Origin: Nautilus pompilius
Taxonomy: Eukaryota > Mollusca > Cephalopoda > Nautilida > Nautilidae
DNA length: 64,000 bases
NCBI GenBank assembly: GCA_018389105.1
Contig: JACATO010001085.1
Location: 372,001 to 436,000 of the forward strand
Direction: 5' to 3'
The notes beneath the pieces are model-generated. The model was not told the DNA's origin, did no database searches, and was given only the letters and a program-made list of their open reading frames with translations. Each line of letters begins with the position of its first letter. The stretch's first letter is position 1. Both the position numbers and the translations under genes were made by a program. This document shows, piece by piece, positions 47,176-63,933 of the stretch.

Positions 47176-50100
47176 GCGAGCGAGAGGACGCAGACTCTCT
47201 TCTCTGGGAAAGGGAAGACGTCAGGGAGGTTTTCTTTATCGACACGCTTCTTCCTACCTGGCAGTAAGTAGTTGGCGGATCGTTTTCCGAGCTAACCGCC
47301 ATATTCGGTTACCAACGGTGGCCATGATTAACCGGAAAATTGTATCGATGTAATTATATCGAAACAGCTTATTTTTGTTTTTAAATTTATTTTCGGTATT
47401 CATTTATTGCAGTTATGAAAGTAGTGACTTTGGTAAATTACTTTTAGTACCGGTCTTGGATATATGACTTCTCACGTAAATAGCCCCGGTCGCGTGGATC
47501 CTGACAGCAGTAACAAGCTTGGAGTTTCGTTAGAACCCTAACCAACATTTAAGTGAAAAGTATAAATAGAGATTTGGGATTTTCGTGGACGAGTGGAGCA
47601 CAGAAAACGTTCAAGCTGTGGTCGGGCTAAAGACGAGATGTGTGAACATCTGCTTTTGTTTTCCAGAAATCTAATAGCAAGATTTCAAATTGACAATAAT
47701 TTACTTTTCTAGCTTTATAACGTCTTTTGTAAAATTTTAGTGATGTGGAAAACCCTGTAGGTGGCCATGAAACAAGAGAACTGCTTTCGTTTGGGAGGCT
47801 CCGTGATGACGTCACTGCGGGAGTCGGTCTACTACGTGCGTAATCGGAAAAGAAAGGAGTCGTACCGGCATTAAAAGCGTTAAATCTCATGGATGTTATA
47901 GTTGCTTTTCAATGTTATTTTTAATTTTCCCTTTTAATCAGAAGATGTATTTTATAAAAATATCAGTTTTCAGCCATCTCGACGTGGGCGCTGGCTCTGT
48001 GTGTGTGTGTGCGTTTTAATATGTCTGGTCATAGCAGACGCTGGCCAGAACCTCGTCTTTACCGACTTTGTAAAGTCGTCTTTACGTATCTGCTGACGGG
48101 AAACAGAAAAGGGCTGCGGAAACCTTTTGTTTAAGGATTTCTCCTTTTGTTGCGCGTAGTGGCGAAAGCTTTCTTTAAGTGAATAAATAACTGTATCCGA
48201 CATCAGCTGGTTTAGGAAAGCCCTTCCTCGTGCGCGCGGTTACATAAAACCAGGGCAGCCACGGATGACAGCTGTGGCTTGGTGTATGGCGCGTTTCGCT
48301 AACGAGCTCGCGCGAGCCACAGAACTGTAACCCCCCTCAGGGGCCGTACGACCGAAGCTCAGGCATCCGGCTCCTAGTCCTTATAAGGCGATGCTTTAAA
48401 CGTCTTCCTCCTCGGTGTCGGCGGAATTGTTGCGTGGCAGTAAGGATGTTAGCACGTGTAGAATGACGGGTCGGGCGGCTGAGACGGTATCAAGACCAGT
48501 ATTATATCTTAACGGGGTTCTTTGTTGTTGTTTTCCAGACAAATAGTCAACTGCGGGGAGGGAATCTGTACTGCCATAAACGAGCCCTAACTAAACCAGG
48601 GTGAATCATACGGGGGAAACACGTGCCGGCATCTGTTGATCGGCGCGGCGGACCAAATGGGACCGTGTAGAGTTTCAGCGACAGCGATGAGTGAGACACA
48701 TGAAAGTCATCTTTTTGCTTGGCGCCTGTATCTGAAAACCTGGGCGACTTATTATTTTTTTTTAAAAATAATAATAATTTAAAATATGGAAGAACAAAAA
48801 AATGCGATTAGATTTACTTTGAAAATAAAATCTATTAAATAAACGGCATATATCCTTAACATTAACCCGGCCGTTCTGTGTTCGGCCGAGAAGCCCCAGG
48901 GTCGATGGTTTTACAGTTTGTCTCCCTCTCGGTTCTCAGCCAGAACTTTATCTGTCGTCTGCCGCTGGCCTCATTTCGCTCCAATGCTCGCCGGTAATAT
49001 TAATTAATTTAACATTACACAGTTCATTAAAAATGATTTACGGTCTAAGAAAAGAGAGCGAGGAAAGAATATGCACATCTGTTTGTCGATTATTTCTGAA
49101 CCATCAAAAAAAAAAAACTATCGGTTGACTTTGGCGAAGATCCTTAGCGATTATTTAATGGGAGTTGACTTTCCTTGGTCTCTCTCTCCGTCTCCACTCA
49201 AATAAATCTCCAAACTTCTGTGTCGTCGTTATAAATCTGGAACTAAAGAACCAGCTGATGGAGTCATTGCTCTATTGGAGTCTATACCTGATTTCACCCC
49301 CCACCTTTTCCTTCTTAATGAGATGCAAACGATTTCATCTTTTAGTCATCGTAACTGGTCGGCGTCAGGGGTCGATAGGCGAGAAATGACTTTGCTGGAA
49401 ATTCTAGCCTGAGGGGATATTATTATAAAAAAAGACAGAAACAAACCTTTCTTACAGACTACGCGTCGTGCAGTAAAAATTCTGATGTATTTACCTATTC
49501 TTTGCAGTTCTGATTCATTACACAATTCTCTCTCTCTCTCTCCTGCTCACACATAGACATAACTTTCGTTTCGTCGTTTCTCTGTCTGTCAATACGCGTC
49601 GACCAATCAATCTTCTATGTACCCGCTTGATTCTTAACCTTTAATTCACCCATCGACCACAAGCTATCTTTTTAAAATATATTTAAAATAGTTTTGATTA
49701 ATCTTCTATTGTTAACTACTGTATACAGCACTTTTAACCCTTATTTCAACTCGTTTCTATCTAGGTTACATATATCTGAGGGTCAGTATAAATAAGGTGT
49801 CTCTAGTGGAGCCACTTCTCTCACGCCAGTCGGTTTTTTGGTTCTCTTTACAACCTCTACACTGCTGTCTGGTTCTGCCGCTTCTGTTCCTATTTTTTCT
49901 TAGTGTAGGGGGCCGACCTGTTTTACTTGTTTAAAAAAAAATTCTGTCAAAAAAACGTCAAATCTGTGAAAATTCGTCCATCTTTCTTCGATTCATCGCT
50001 TTTCCCCCCGCACATCTTTGAGTCGTCTGCTTTTATATTCACTTGGCACTCGAGAGCGCGAAAGGCCATTAACCAAATTTATCGCTGCTGACGAGGGATT

Positions 50101-51395
50101 TATTTTGAAAATAAACAATGGACGAAGCTTATATATATTTTTGCAAATTTACTGAATTTGTGAGTACGTCAGATTTATGTCTGTCTTTACCATAGCAAAA
50201 GTACAGTGGAATGGGAGAGAAGAAGCCATGTCAGTTACTACATATACGAGAGAGCTGTCATTTTGTTTAATGCTTCGTTATTTCTGCTGAATAGCACAAA
50301 GCACTACCACTAACAACACACAAGAAAACCTATGTTTTCAAATTTACTAATTTTAAATATTAAAGAAACTTTTAAAAAAAATAAACAAACCATCGCTCTT
50401 TCGTTCTGGCGATATAGCGAGACTGGCGGTGAGTGAGTGTATAGCGCGCGTGCCATGGGTGAAGGGTCCTGAATCTTTGTTTTGAGCATGTTTTGACCCC
50501 GGTTTATGGGCTGTACGACTTTTTAAACTATTCAAATATCAGATGCAATAGTGCTGCAAATGTTGCTTTTTATATGCACATTATTTGATATTATTATTAT
50601 TATTTATTATATTATTAAATGCTACGTCTTTGCAAAGAAATCTTTTCAACATTCAGCTTTCTTAGGTTCAAATATTTGTTTTTTAAAATCGATTTTATTC
50701 AGGATAACTTTTCATTTATCTTAGTAATGGACCTAATTTATATAAATAAGACGATCAGATAAAGATAAATGAAGAAGCTGAAAAAAATATATATCCGTGA
50801 GTGGTAAGTGATTATCCTGTACGACGGCATCAGATTCGCATCCGTAGCATTTTTGTCGGGTTTCAGCAGCAGTGAATTCGAACTAGATTACCCAGCCTCC
50901 AAATATGGAGATGTGAGCACGCCTGGGGCGATAACTCTTTGCACTTCTTTGACTAAGCATAGCTGCTTTAGTGCGGCCGACAATCAACCTTTTTTCTCTC
51001 TCTCTCTCTCTAGCTGAAAAGTGCCAGCTCTTACGGTAAACGAGAGTGCTCCGTGCACCAATATGAAACCATTCCGCTGGCTACGTGTAATAAGACCTGT
51101 TGAGTTCTAAGTAGTACCAAAGTTTTTTTTTGTTTTTTTAATGATTAAACTTGCGGAATAGAGAGAGAAGTTCTTTCTAAATGTGTGTTTAGACATTTTA
51201 GTTTATGCTTTAAATCAAGTATTGAGTGAAATACCGTTAAACTCAAAAGCAGTGTTCGGTTTCAGAAGCGAACGAGCAGACGGTTTAATTTTAATGAGAC
51301 CTGTCCAGCTGCAACTTTCTCTTGGTCGTGAATGAATTTGTTTGGAAATATGTCTGTTGTGCAGTATGCTGAAAAACCATTACCGAAGGACAGGT
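47176..51395. other. Intergenic DNA, no gene recognised
   Basis: Contains short (GT)n at about 48,000 and (CT)n at about 49,528. A TATAAATA at about 49,787 lies ahead of a pyrimidine-rich stretch, an unproven core-promoter-like site. No coding exon could be supported on either strand. Confidence 0.45.
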
Positions 51396-51399
51396 GGGG

Positions 51400-51556
51400 G
51401 CGTTATATAAGAGAGGACTCCGTGTATTTGCCGAAACTATGCTGGAGACGGTTCTAATTTATTCTGACTTTTAAAAAAAACTATTTTACGAAACGATTGT
51501 CATCGAGGAAGACCCCCCGTCTGGCCTCGAATTAGAACATGGCGACGAGAGTCGGG
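51400..51556 (+). promoter_or_regulatory. Possible TATA promoter and short first coding exon
   Basis: TATATAAG at about 51,404 lies 135 nt before an ATG in good context (AACATGGCG, 51,539). It is followed by five codons and a donor (GG|GTAAGG). This is the layout of a small first exon, but no downstream exon was found before the oppositely oriented actin gene. Confidence 0.25.
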
Positions 51557-52714
51557 TAAGGGATATTGTTTGGCGTCGACCTTTTCTACCCAGCCGGATC
51601 CGTCTTCAAATTAGTTGACGGTTCAGCTTATCGTAATTTTGTTCCTAGTTTATATATTAAAAACAAATCGGCAAATTTTAAAGGTGACTGATTGGCTGAG
51701 ATATCGTGCGGAACCGAATTCGTTTACACGGAATCTTTGAACCTGCCCACGAAGGAACTGCGCAAAGGGCAGGCAGGGTGAACTGTTATAGTAACAACGT
51801 TCAGAGAGAGACCTGACAAGTACGACAGCTTATTATTAAAGACAGCGAAGCCGTTGTCAGCTGCTAGATGTCGCCATTCTCGTGTTCATAATAGATGTCA
51901 AAGAAAAAGATTGATGTTGACCAGCAAAGCGACTGTGGACAAGTGTTCGATCGGCGCTAGTTAATGAAAAAATCCTTTGATAGATTACGCCTCGAGGCAC
52001 TAGTGCCCCCTGTCGCTGACTAGCAGAAATTCTCTCAAGTGGAGAGTACTCTCCCCCCACCCTACGCGCGTTGGCCTCGGTAAAGTTACTAGTTTTTTTA
52101 AAAATTAGATCTCTTCATTGCAAATGGAATAGTTGACTTCTCACTTTCATTAGTCTTTTCTACATTTTTAACTCATTTTATTTGATTTAGCAGAAACTAT
52201 TATATTGTTGTCTCCTAATAAATGGCGGGTAAGAAAAGGAAAAAAATTTAAATATTGAATAAAAAGACTGCTCAATGTCAATGTGTTGGCGGGAGCGACG
52301 GCGGTTTGTTGGACGATAACCAGTGGTCAGCACCAACTGGCAGGCGGCTGGGTTAGGATTTGTCTGTTTTTGTTAATGAAACCGTCGCGTTCTCACTTAT
52401 AACAATAACTGGACATCTTCATTTGCACTTTAAAGATAAAATGTATAAATATAAATATATACTGAAACCTCCATCTCCACAGTGGTTTGTATATTTGAAA
52501 AAATTATAATATTCATTTCATTCGATTAAGTGTTAGAATACGGCAGTACCCCTTGAAAAGTTTAAAATCATCCGCCCCCCTATTAGAGAACTTCCCATTT
52601 ACACCTTTAAAGTGCTCCGATATGCCCGATTAAATATATAACTCCAGCTTACATTAAATAATGAGAACGCATGCATTCCAAATTAAACAAAACACAATTC
52701 AGGGAATTTCAACA
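51557..52714. other. Intergenic DNA between candidate exon and actin 3' end
   Basis: AT-rich with mixed short GC patches. Nothing recognised. Confidence 0.45.
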
Positions 52715-52720
52715 TTTATT
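52715..52720 (-). terminator. Possible actin poly(A) signal
   Basis: AATAAA on the minus strand, about 530 nt after the actin stop, giving a 3'UTR length usual for cytoplasmic actins. Confidence 0.4.
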
Positions 52721-53251
52721 GATTTCGGATGCTTGATTTTTTTTTTTTTATACAACGTTTGAACACGTTGACACTTAATCTCAAATTTCAGAGACATGAT
52801 CCGTTTTTAATTAATGAGAAGACATATACAGCTGTGTTCCATGCCTCGATAAGTACGGCAGTTCAGGATAAGGAGTTAATATAGAACCTAAATTTGTAAA
52901 AAAAAGAAAGTTATAGAAAAGTGGCAGTGTAATTGTTGCTATCCCTAAATTCATTTTGCGTTAGTTCTACACCGATTGTTGACTTGAAAAGGAAAATTAT
53001 GCCAAGAGTCCTTGGTTGCGGCATCCCCCCTGATGTCAAAAGAAATTGCAAAGTTTGATTCACAGACAGCTTGCATACCAGACGTGTTTCCATAAGTTGT
53101 GTTTCCCCAATCCAGTTTGTTTCGTTTCAAATGTTAGCATTAGCCACGTCCCTTCTGAGGTGGTGATATAATCGCTGTGAGGGTTTCTATGGTAACCAAG
53201 CACGCATTCAATGTAAAAATTGTCCATGGCAGTGTGGGAGAGGTCAGTAGT

Positions 53252-56096
<2,845 letters not shown>

Positions 56097-56198
56097 TCAC
56101 AGAGAAAAACTTCGAAACCTAACTGGTATGGGCTGCTGCCTGAACCTTTACACTGCGCTGTATCGAGCAACTGGCACCCTGCTCCAGCCAACAGGTCT

Positions 56199-56267
56199 CT
56201 TTTATCTGCCGAGGGTCTAGTTTTCCGGGAAAAACGGGCAGTCAACGCGAAGCATCGCCATATATGG
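56199..56267 (-). promoter_or_regulatory. Actin promoter: CArG box and TATA-like element
   Basis: CCATATATGG at 56258-56267 is a perfect CArG box (CC(A/T)6GG), the binding site of serum response factor, which drives actin genes in animals. Toward the gene, AGATAAAAGA (minus strand, 56199-56208) is a TATA-like element about 125 nt before the ATG. An approximate half match, CAAATATGG, lies at about 56,281. Start site and factor binding are inferred. Confidence 0.6.
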
Positions 56268-56289
56268 TCTGGCCCGCCGACAAATATGG

Positions 56290-59100
56290 TTGCGCGCTCT
56301 CGGCCGCCAGTCTGCGACTAATTCAGCGCTCCGCTCACTATCGCATTCTGCTAGGCGGGAAGGCCATGGCCTGTTTTGGTTATTAGCGCTGGTTGATTTG
56401 CGAGGATTACGGAGACCGAGGATGAATGGTGGGAGCGAGCGAGCGTCTAGCTATACTCGCTTTACTGGAAAAAAAAAAACAAACTGTCTTTCTGTCTCCG
56501 TTAGAAAATTAAGTTTTATTGTCGTGTTTTTTTAAAATGTCTTTGTTGTCTTCTTCCCGAGCTCGCTGAAGATACTAACGGTGTCAGCAGTTTCTCCTCA
56601 CGTGCGGAACTAGGTCAGTGAAAGCATTTCCAGAATTCAATGGTTTGAAAGAAATTTAGAACTTCACAAATGTCATCAGTGATTGCGAGATTCTCTGCTC
56701 TTCTTTTTCGATGACACACGGTCGTACCGGCGTCATTGTCTCGTGGTCGCGCCGTGCGGGATGACCAGGAAGAAGTTGCGTTTGTCGCTAATTTTCATTC
56801 CGCTGTCCCCCGCCCATCCATCTCCATCTCTCCTAAAACATTTATCTTTATAAATCACTTTAAAACTCAGAAAACCCTATGCCCAAAGATACACAGCCCC
56901 GCTGACAATAAAACAAACAAGAAATGTAGGAAACTTTCAACCTGATTTTGTTAATTATCCACAAACGTGCACCAAAAAATTCCAACGACAAATTCTTTAA
57001 ATTGGGATTAAAAAAAAAAAAAATTCTAGTTACTGCGGAAAGATTTACCCGTTTTAAAACTTTAATTTACTTTGATTCGTTTCTAAATCGTACGTAGATG
57101 ACTGTTTGGGACAAAAGACTTGAATTTAAAAAAAAAAAAAAAAAACTACAGTTAATTATTTCGCAAGATTTTAGAACGAGTCCGGCTATTATTATTATTA
57201 ATATTTTTATTAGTTTAAAAATGTCGAATAAATAAGGAAAAAAAAAATATTTCAAAACGCTTCTCTTGCAGGACGCAATCCACCAGCAGCAAAATGATGT
57301 AGGATTCTTCCCCGTGTATGTCGCCGAACTGTCATTATACACGATTTTCACACACAATAATTGTTGTCAAGCTTTTCATCTAGTTATCTTATCCTCCTCT
57401 CTTTTCGCATGTGCACAGAATTAATATTTTCTGTTAAATTCTAAATTCTTCTAAAATAATAATACTTTTTTGTTGTCGTTTAAGAATAACTCTGACGAGT
57501 AATAAAAAATAAACAAGGACAGGATAAAAAATAATTTAGTTTTTTTTTGCGTTTTGTTTTTAATTATTTTTGGGTTGGTGGGGGAGGGGACAGGAATTCT
57601 TTTACCACAGAACGAATCCTTCCCGGTTCACTGTTCGCAGTCGTAAAAGGTTTACGTAAATAATCGAGTCCGATCAGAGCGGGCGATTGTTTTGCTACAC
57701 AAATATCTCGAGTTATCTCCCCGTGTATTTCGTGCTTGACGAAGGATCTGTCTCTCTTTGAAAAATTTTTTTCTTTGTTTATCTAAGTACTTTAAAAAAA
57801 AATTTACTTTAAAAAATATTTGAATAAAAAATTTAATTTACAACAATAATAATAATAATAAACTTATTCATTTAAGTTTATATCTAAAAATGAAATTTTA
57901 AAATCTTCCAGGAAAATGATGAATTTCAATTATAACGAATTACTTTTTTAATGAATATTTAAGAGAAATGTAAAATATGAAATAAATATAAGTAAATTAA
58001 AGTTATTTATTATTGATTAATTAACAGTATAGCCTGACTCACTCCTGGGAACTAATCCATCTATATTAAAAAATTTCAGACTGAAAATTTGTTTGAAATG
58101 AATACAAATGTAGACATTTTATAAACAGGTTCTTTATAATATTTTTCAGTATGTTTCATATACAAACTAAAAGCCATTTATATTTTCTTCTGTTTGTAGT
58201 GTGCCATCTCTTGGTCAAGACAGTTTGTATCACATGAATTCCATATGTAAATATACTTGGTTTGGTTTAGCGTAATTAAGACGACAAAGTGGCAAGAAGT
58301 CTTTATGCTCGCTACTTCCCCAGCTGCCTCAGTAAAATAAAAACAATCTATCCACACTGTAAACACATGGCCACACCTGGGACCAGATGATAATACCTAC
58401 TTTTGTCGGGAAATACGTAGATGGGAAAAGTTATGAAAAGCGCCTACAACACATTCAGTCAAAATCTTTGTATTTTAACAACACCATTTCTTCTTATTAC
58501 ACTCAAGAACAAGATCTACTGTAAATAAATTTGACCAGAAAACTTAAGGTTTACAACTGTGGCTACCGTTTGTTCTAGTATTTGGGGGATGAAGACGAAC
58601 CAAGTTTTCTTTGAAAACTTTCGTTGTACTTTTTAATGTGATGTCTTTGCTCGTCTCCATTTTGGTCTCATTGTTTTTGTTGAAGTTGAAAATCTCTTCT
58701 AGAAATTTAATAATAATTTAGTAATACAATCTATTTTTTTAAGTTAAAAAATAAAACAGAGTAATATAATTATGATTGACAAAATCATTTACGGCAGGAT
58801 ATGAGGCTATTGACTAACTCGAGGGTAACACAAAAAGAACAAAGAAACAACATATATAGCGCGTTCTTTCTCGTGTATTCACCGGAACTGCTTCAAGCTT
58901 TCTTTTATAAGAACACTGAACTATCTTTTTCTTTGATTGTTTCAGGGTTCCGTATTTTACATCAGAATATTTACGAATGTTAAGGCAAGCTCAGTAATAG
59001 AATTCAGTGCTTGAATAAGCTTAATATTACATTTAAAAATCTAATGTAAGTAAATTAATCTATTCGCATTTATTACAAAATTGGTTTCATTGACTTAAAT
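56290..59100. other. Intergenic DNA upstream of actin
   Basis: Poly(A) runs (for example at about 57,129) and short (AAT)n near 57,848. No gene or transposon recognised. Confidence 0.5.
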
Positions 59101-59104
59101 ATTT

Positions 59105-59380
59105 GGTGGGTGGCCGGTAGACCAGTGGTAGACTACTGGCCTAGCATGGTCGAGCGGCCCCAGTTCGCAATCCTTATCGGGACCGGCTCGGTTAGTTGTA
59201 GCTCCCCGTCATGGTTTCTTTCGCTCTTCTTCCACAGGCGATTACGTGTTTCTTGGGTACATATGTTGGACGGGCCTGACCCTCGACCACCGAAACCCAG
59301 GTAACTCGCCAGGGCTTACTGGTACCCCCGCACCTCCCCCTACTGGCTGTGTGACGGAACAGGGGTTCGACAACAATAAT
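59105..59380 (+). repeat. tRNA-derived SINE copy 2
   Basis: GGTGGCCGGTAGACCAGTGG opens a tRNA-like head with B-box-like CAGTTCGCAATCC. The body has ATTACGTGTTTCTTGGGTAC, then CCAGGTAACTCGCC, and the tail GGGGTTCGACAACAATAAT. Same order as the copy at 32.16 kb, with a slightly longer middle. Confidence 0.65.
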
Positions 59381-62300
59381 TATTTGATAAAAATGAATAT
59401 GAAAAGAAAAAAACTTTTTAACTTTTTATTTTATAATAACAAAAACGAAAAGCCAACTGTTGGCGACAATAGATTAATTAGTTTCTTCTCATCTTCAGTG
59501 GAACGGATAAAGATTTGGTGGTTTTTACCGTCCCCGTGGGAGGGAGTAATAGTAGGGGAATCTGTAAGAAGAGATGAAATACGGCGTAATTAAAAAATAC
59601 CAAAGGGAAAGGATGGATAGAGAGTAGACGGGATTACAAAATAAAATCTTTGGTGTATGCCTATCGTGATGGAGCAGGGGCGGGTGGTGGATAGAAACCA
59701 GGAAGGGAGCAGTGAGAACCAGCATTTACTAAACAAGACACCCGCCAGTGCTCCATCTACTGCACTAGAATTCTCTCGATGATTTGTTCGCATTCACCAA
59801 TAGTAATTTCATTATAATGGGACAATAATGTAACTACTACTATCAATAATAATAGTAACTGGAAGACAAGCTTATTTCCTCTAATTCGGTGTGCTAATTC
59901 TCGTATCGTTGTTTTATTTGGATGTATCTGAACAAAACCCAGTGAAGTGTAGATACTTTTCTGTTATTGGAATTATTTTAAAGAATTAAATAGATATTAT
60001 AATTTCTTCCTTTTTCATTTTTCTAATGTGTACCCACATCTCCATCAACAATAAAGGCGTTTTCTCCGTGATAACAGATTATGTAGGCAGAAGTCGACCC
60101 GAAGCCAATACGGAGTGGAGTCAGATTGCACCTGATGACCCGGCCTTCGAAACAACGGAAGCTAACTGAGTTTATTGTTCAGATAGAGACGCGTGTTAGA
60201 AGGGGGGTTGGTGGTGATTGGAAGAAAACTAAAGCACAAGTGCCTTTTAGATCAAACTATAGGGTTATTTTTGTTTTTTTAATAGAGTGAAAACGGAAAA
60301 GCTTTACTTGTTTTCGGAAACCATATTTCTTCTATATTATGTTTACAAATCTAAATTCGTATGAACTTATAGGGATGTATATGGCTAAAAATATACTTAT
60401 TATTATGTAACTCATGCCGTTCAGCTATAACAAACTGCAGGTGCAAACTACCGCAGACGAGCCTTATACAGGTGCTACTGAGCGGGAGTATTATCTTACC
60501 CCAGTCGTCGTTCGCCCATTCGATACATGGCGGACAGACACAACCTATCTCCACCCCCAGGCAGGCAGTCTGGTGCAAACGGCGCTCTCTACCCTTCTTT
60601 CTGGTGGACTAGTTGGCTGCATTGTTTGCCGTTCCTGGAATCCCTGAGATTCCTCCCAAGAAGCCGGACCCGTCCGCTGCCATCTCTTCTCTTCTCTTTT
60701 GACATCTTCACCTCGCCTGTGCCATAAATATCCCCCCTCTTCTGGCCTTTAACTCGCGAGAGGCGAGCCGGACGGTTAGATACAGAATTTCTTTGAAGTT
60801 TGCACACCTGGTAAAGAATAACATATTTAATGAACTATGTGGGTGGAAACAGACGGTCGGTCGGTCTTCTTCCCGTCTCATGCAACAATTAAGATAGATA
60901 ATGAAGTGGCGTCAAAAAACTTATGTATGTATACATAAGTAGATGTTTATTTTTCCTCTTAGTTATGGCCTACAACTGCACTATTTTGTTTCTCACTTGA
61001 GGATGAACTGGTCAGGGTATAGAAATGATATTTTTGGTTAATAAATCACTGACGAGTAAGGGTTGGATCAGTGTTGACCGTAATCCACTTTGTCAGGCAG
61101 TGGAGTTTCGTCTACCCCGGGAACAGGTACACGAGTAGATTTACATCTATAATTTGTTCCCCCAGAAAAAAAAATGATGCTTTTAGAACTAACATAATCA
61201 ATGTTAAGAGGGGGGAATACGGAAGAGATGAGATTAAAGTCAGAAGGGCAGGAAGAGCCTGCTTCAAAGCCCATTTTAGCTTCAAGAATTCTACTGAACG
61301 GAGTATTGCAGAGCGATATGTGTGTGTGCGTGCATGTGTTTTTATTGGGGGGTACATTAAATAATTCTTGCTGCGATAACGCAACGCTGTAGCACTAGAG
61401 ATTAATCCATTTTAAGTATTAGACTCAATTTCAAATTCACTAATAAAATTAATTCTGTACTTGAACGCCTTCAAGTCTGTTAGAAATATAACAAAAATCT
61501 AATATAGTAAAGCACTGAGAAGCAATTACTTTCTAACGAAAGGGGACATTTTCATAGCAGACCAATGTATACATATATTACATTATCGACACGATCCTAG
61601 TCCAAGTGTATGTATATTCGATCCGTATCATTTGTATATTATGTTAAAAAAAGAGGTTTATTCCTGACGTCAGGTCGGAAAAGCGCTTTAAAAACTTTAG
61701 TAATATATTTGATATAGATTAAATTTAACATGGTAACTTTACAAACAAACAAAATCATCCACACTTCTGCATTATTTCAAGAGAGGACTCTGGCGCAATA
61801 ATAAAATTTTCATACTGTATAAAATAAACAGCACCCAATTGTAAAAAAAAGCCGAAATTGCAACTTTGTTAATTATAATCATTTAAAGAAACTAGAAGAT
61901 ACTTTTTAGAAAGTCGTTTTTGCGCATGGCATGACGTCACATTACGCGCATCCACCCAACCTCGGCAATATCAAAACGGATTCTTTCTAACTCAATGGCT
62001 AAAGCTATTTGATTTCATCAAGAGCGCTGAGTGTGCCTTTGAATTTTCATTCGATTACCTTATGCACAAATTGTGAGGGCGGGTACACACAGAGTTATTG
62101 CCCTTGCTGTGGAACAAGATTTGGCAGAATATCCCTGTAGTACCCCTCCCTCCATAGAAGGGGTGGCCAGCTTGGCTCTTTTCAAATACAACATCTAAAA
62201 TTATCCTAACACCCAGTTAGACAGATGTCAAAAGGTTCAAAGTCTTTCTCACACCTTCAAATCCGATATCACCAAAATAGTAATTCAACCCAAAATCGAG

Positions 62301-62846
62301 TTATCGTTGTTTTGTATTAAGTTTTGGTCTACAGTAAAGTGCCCGATTATTAAAAATAAACACTATCGAGCCGATTATATTCGAAAGATTTTCACCTCTA
62401 TCGTCGACTTTCTCGGTTATTTCACAAACAAACTTGTATGAAAATAATGAGTAGTGATTTAGGTAGCAGACATCTTACACCTCACACACACGCGCTGCTT
62501 GCTTAAACTATATTCATAATAAGACCAATGAATGAGGTATCACATTTAAGTGGGAAATGTACGAGGAGAGTATGAACAAAGAAAAAGTGTAGATTTGCCC
62601 TTCTGAAAAATATGCTTAGTAACAGGGCAAATAACTAGGTCAATTGGTATAATTATTTGGGTGGATTCGTGTGAAATGTATACAAAAGAACGATGGCAGA
62701 ACAAACATAAATAGACAGGTAAAAATATGTAAAAATAAGCATTCCAGCGCGGAAATTACAATGATAGAAAAGCAGTTGCTTGTTCTTTTGATTGACGTAC
62801 ATCAACCTGACCGGTAGTAAATATTTTGCATACGCTCGCTTTTTTC
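59381..62846. other. Intergenic DNA, no gene recognised
   Basis: Chance frames only. A (GT)n-like run lies near 61,320. Confidence 0.45.
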
Positions 62847-63933
62847 ACATTATAGCGGAATTTCATGGCGGCAAAAGTTTCAGAACGAATCAAAAATTCA
62901 AAATTCTGTCACGAAACCCCATTCTTAGAGATCAATGGGTCAGGGAAGTATTGATATTTGGTCGCATACCTACAATCATAAATTACAGCCGGACAGCGCC
63001 ATTTTAATAGTTTTGTCCATATTGTTCCAAGGATTCTTCCGGAATTTTCTGATCTGTAAGCTACTAGTTGATGATGGCGGCCGAATGATTCGGACCGTTA
63101 TCGTGTTGGAAAATCCAGTTAAGAGGGAGGAAGTCCTCAAAATATGGTTCAATCATATTGGTAAAATGTCCAGTTAAACAAACCGATCCATTATTCCCTA
63201 GATACGATGAACAGAGCCTGTCCCCTTTCGGGAGGAATAGTCCCTACCATAATGGACCCGTCCGCGCCTTTAATCTTCGGACGGAACGCTTCGCTGAATC
63301 TTTGCTGCACATAAGTCCGACCATCCGATCCAAGCCTATGGAACCGTGATTCATCGGACCAGAGCACTCCTACCTACATTCTCAGGGTCAAATGAGGATG
63401 GTCCTCGGCAAACTGAAGTCAGGTCCTTCGATTCTTTGAAAAAACAGGATTTTTTTTTCTTTTTTTCTTGGCAGCAGGACTTGTCAATTTGAAATCACAA
63501 ACCCGCCTCTGAAACAGTTCTCGCAGGGTGGTAGGAACTCCAAATCTCTTAAATGTGAACGGACGTCTTGTCACAGTCCACTTCGAGCAGACGATTGATT
63601 TTTTTTTTTTTTTTTTTTTTCGATCGGTCTGAGCATCATTTTTTCGGGGTCTGCCACTTCTCACATCCTTCAGGGTAACCGCAGCTTCTAGGCCGCTTAC
63701 GAGCCGTTTTACTGAAAGTGGCGATCTCGGAACACGAGAGTTTCCCCTCGCACGACTCCACGTTCCGAGCACTTTTCGTTTGGACTTAGACTGGATTTTT
63801 TTACCCATTGTGGAAAGTTTATAAAGCTATGCATTAGTTTACTATCCAAAAAAAAAAAAAAAGGCACTTACAAATATAAACTGTCGACGTTGGAGTTCTT
63901 AGACTTTAGCGCCGTGAAATTCCGCCATTCTGT
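62847..63933 (-). mobile_element. Tc1/mariner-type transposon, fourth family, decayed
   Basis: About 1.09 kb. Inverted ends: GCGGAATTTCATGGCGGC near 62,854 pairs with GCCGTGAAATTCCGCC at 63,911, continuing inward for roughly 45 bp (AAAGT…AGAAC on both sides). The minus-strand transposase starts near 63,808 with MGKKIQSKSKRKV and has an HTH region ending SGRPRKNDAQTDR. The central block NWIFQHDNGPNHSA lies near 63,080-63,120. Stops and a poly(T) expansion (about 63,600) break the frame. Near intact in outline but dead. Confidence 0.8.
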
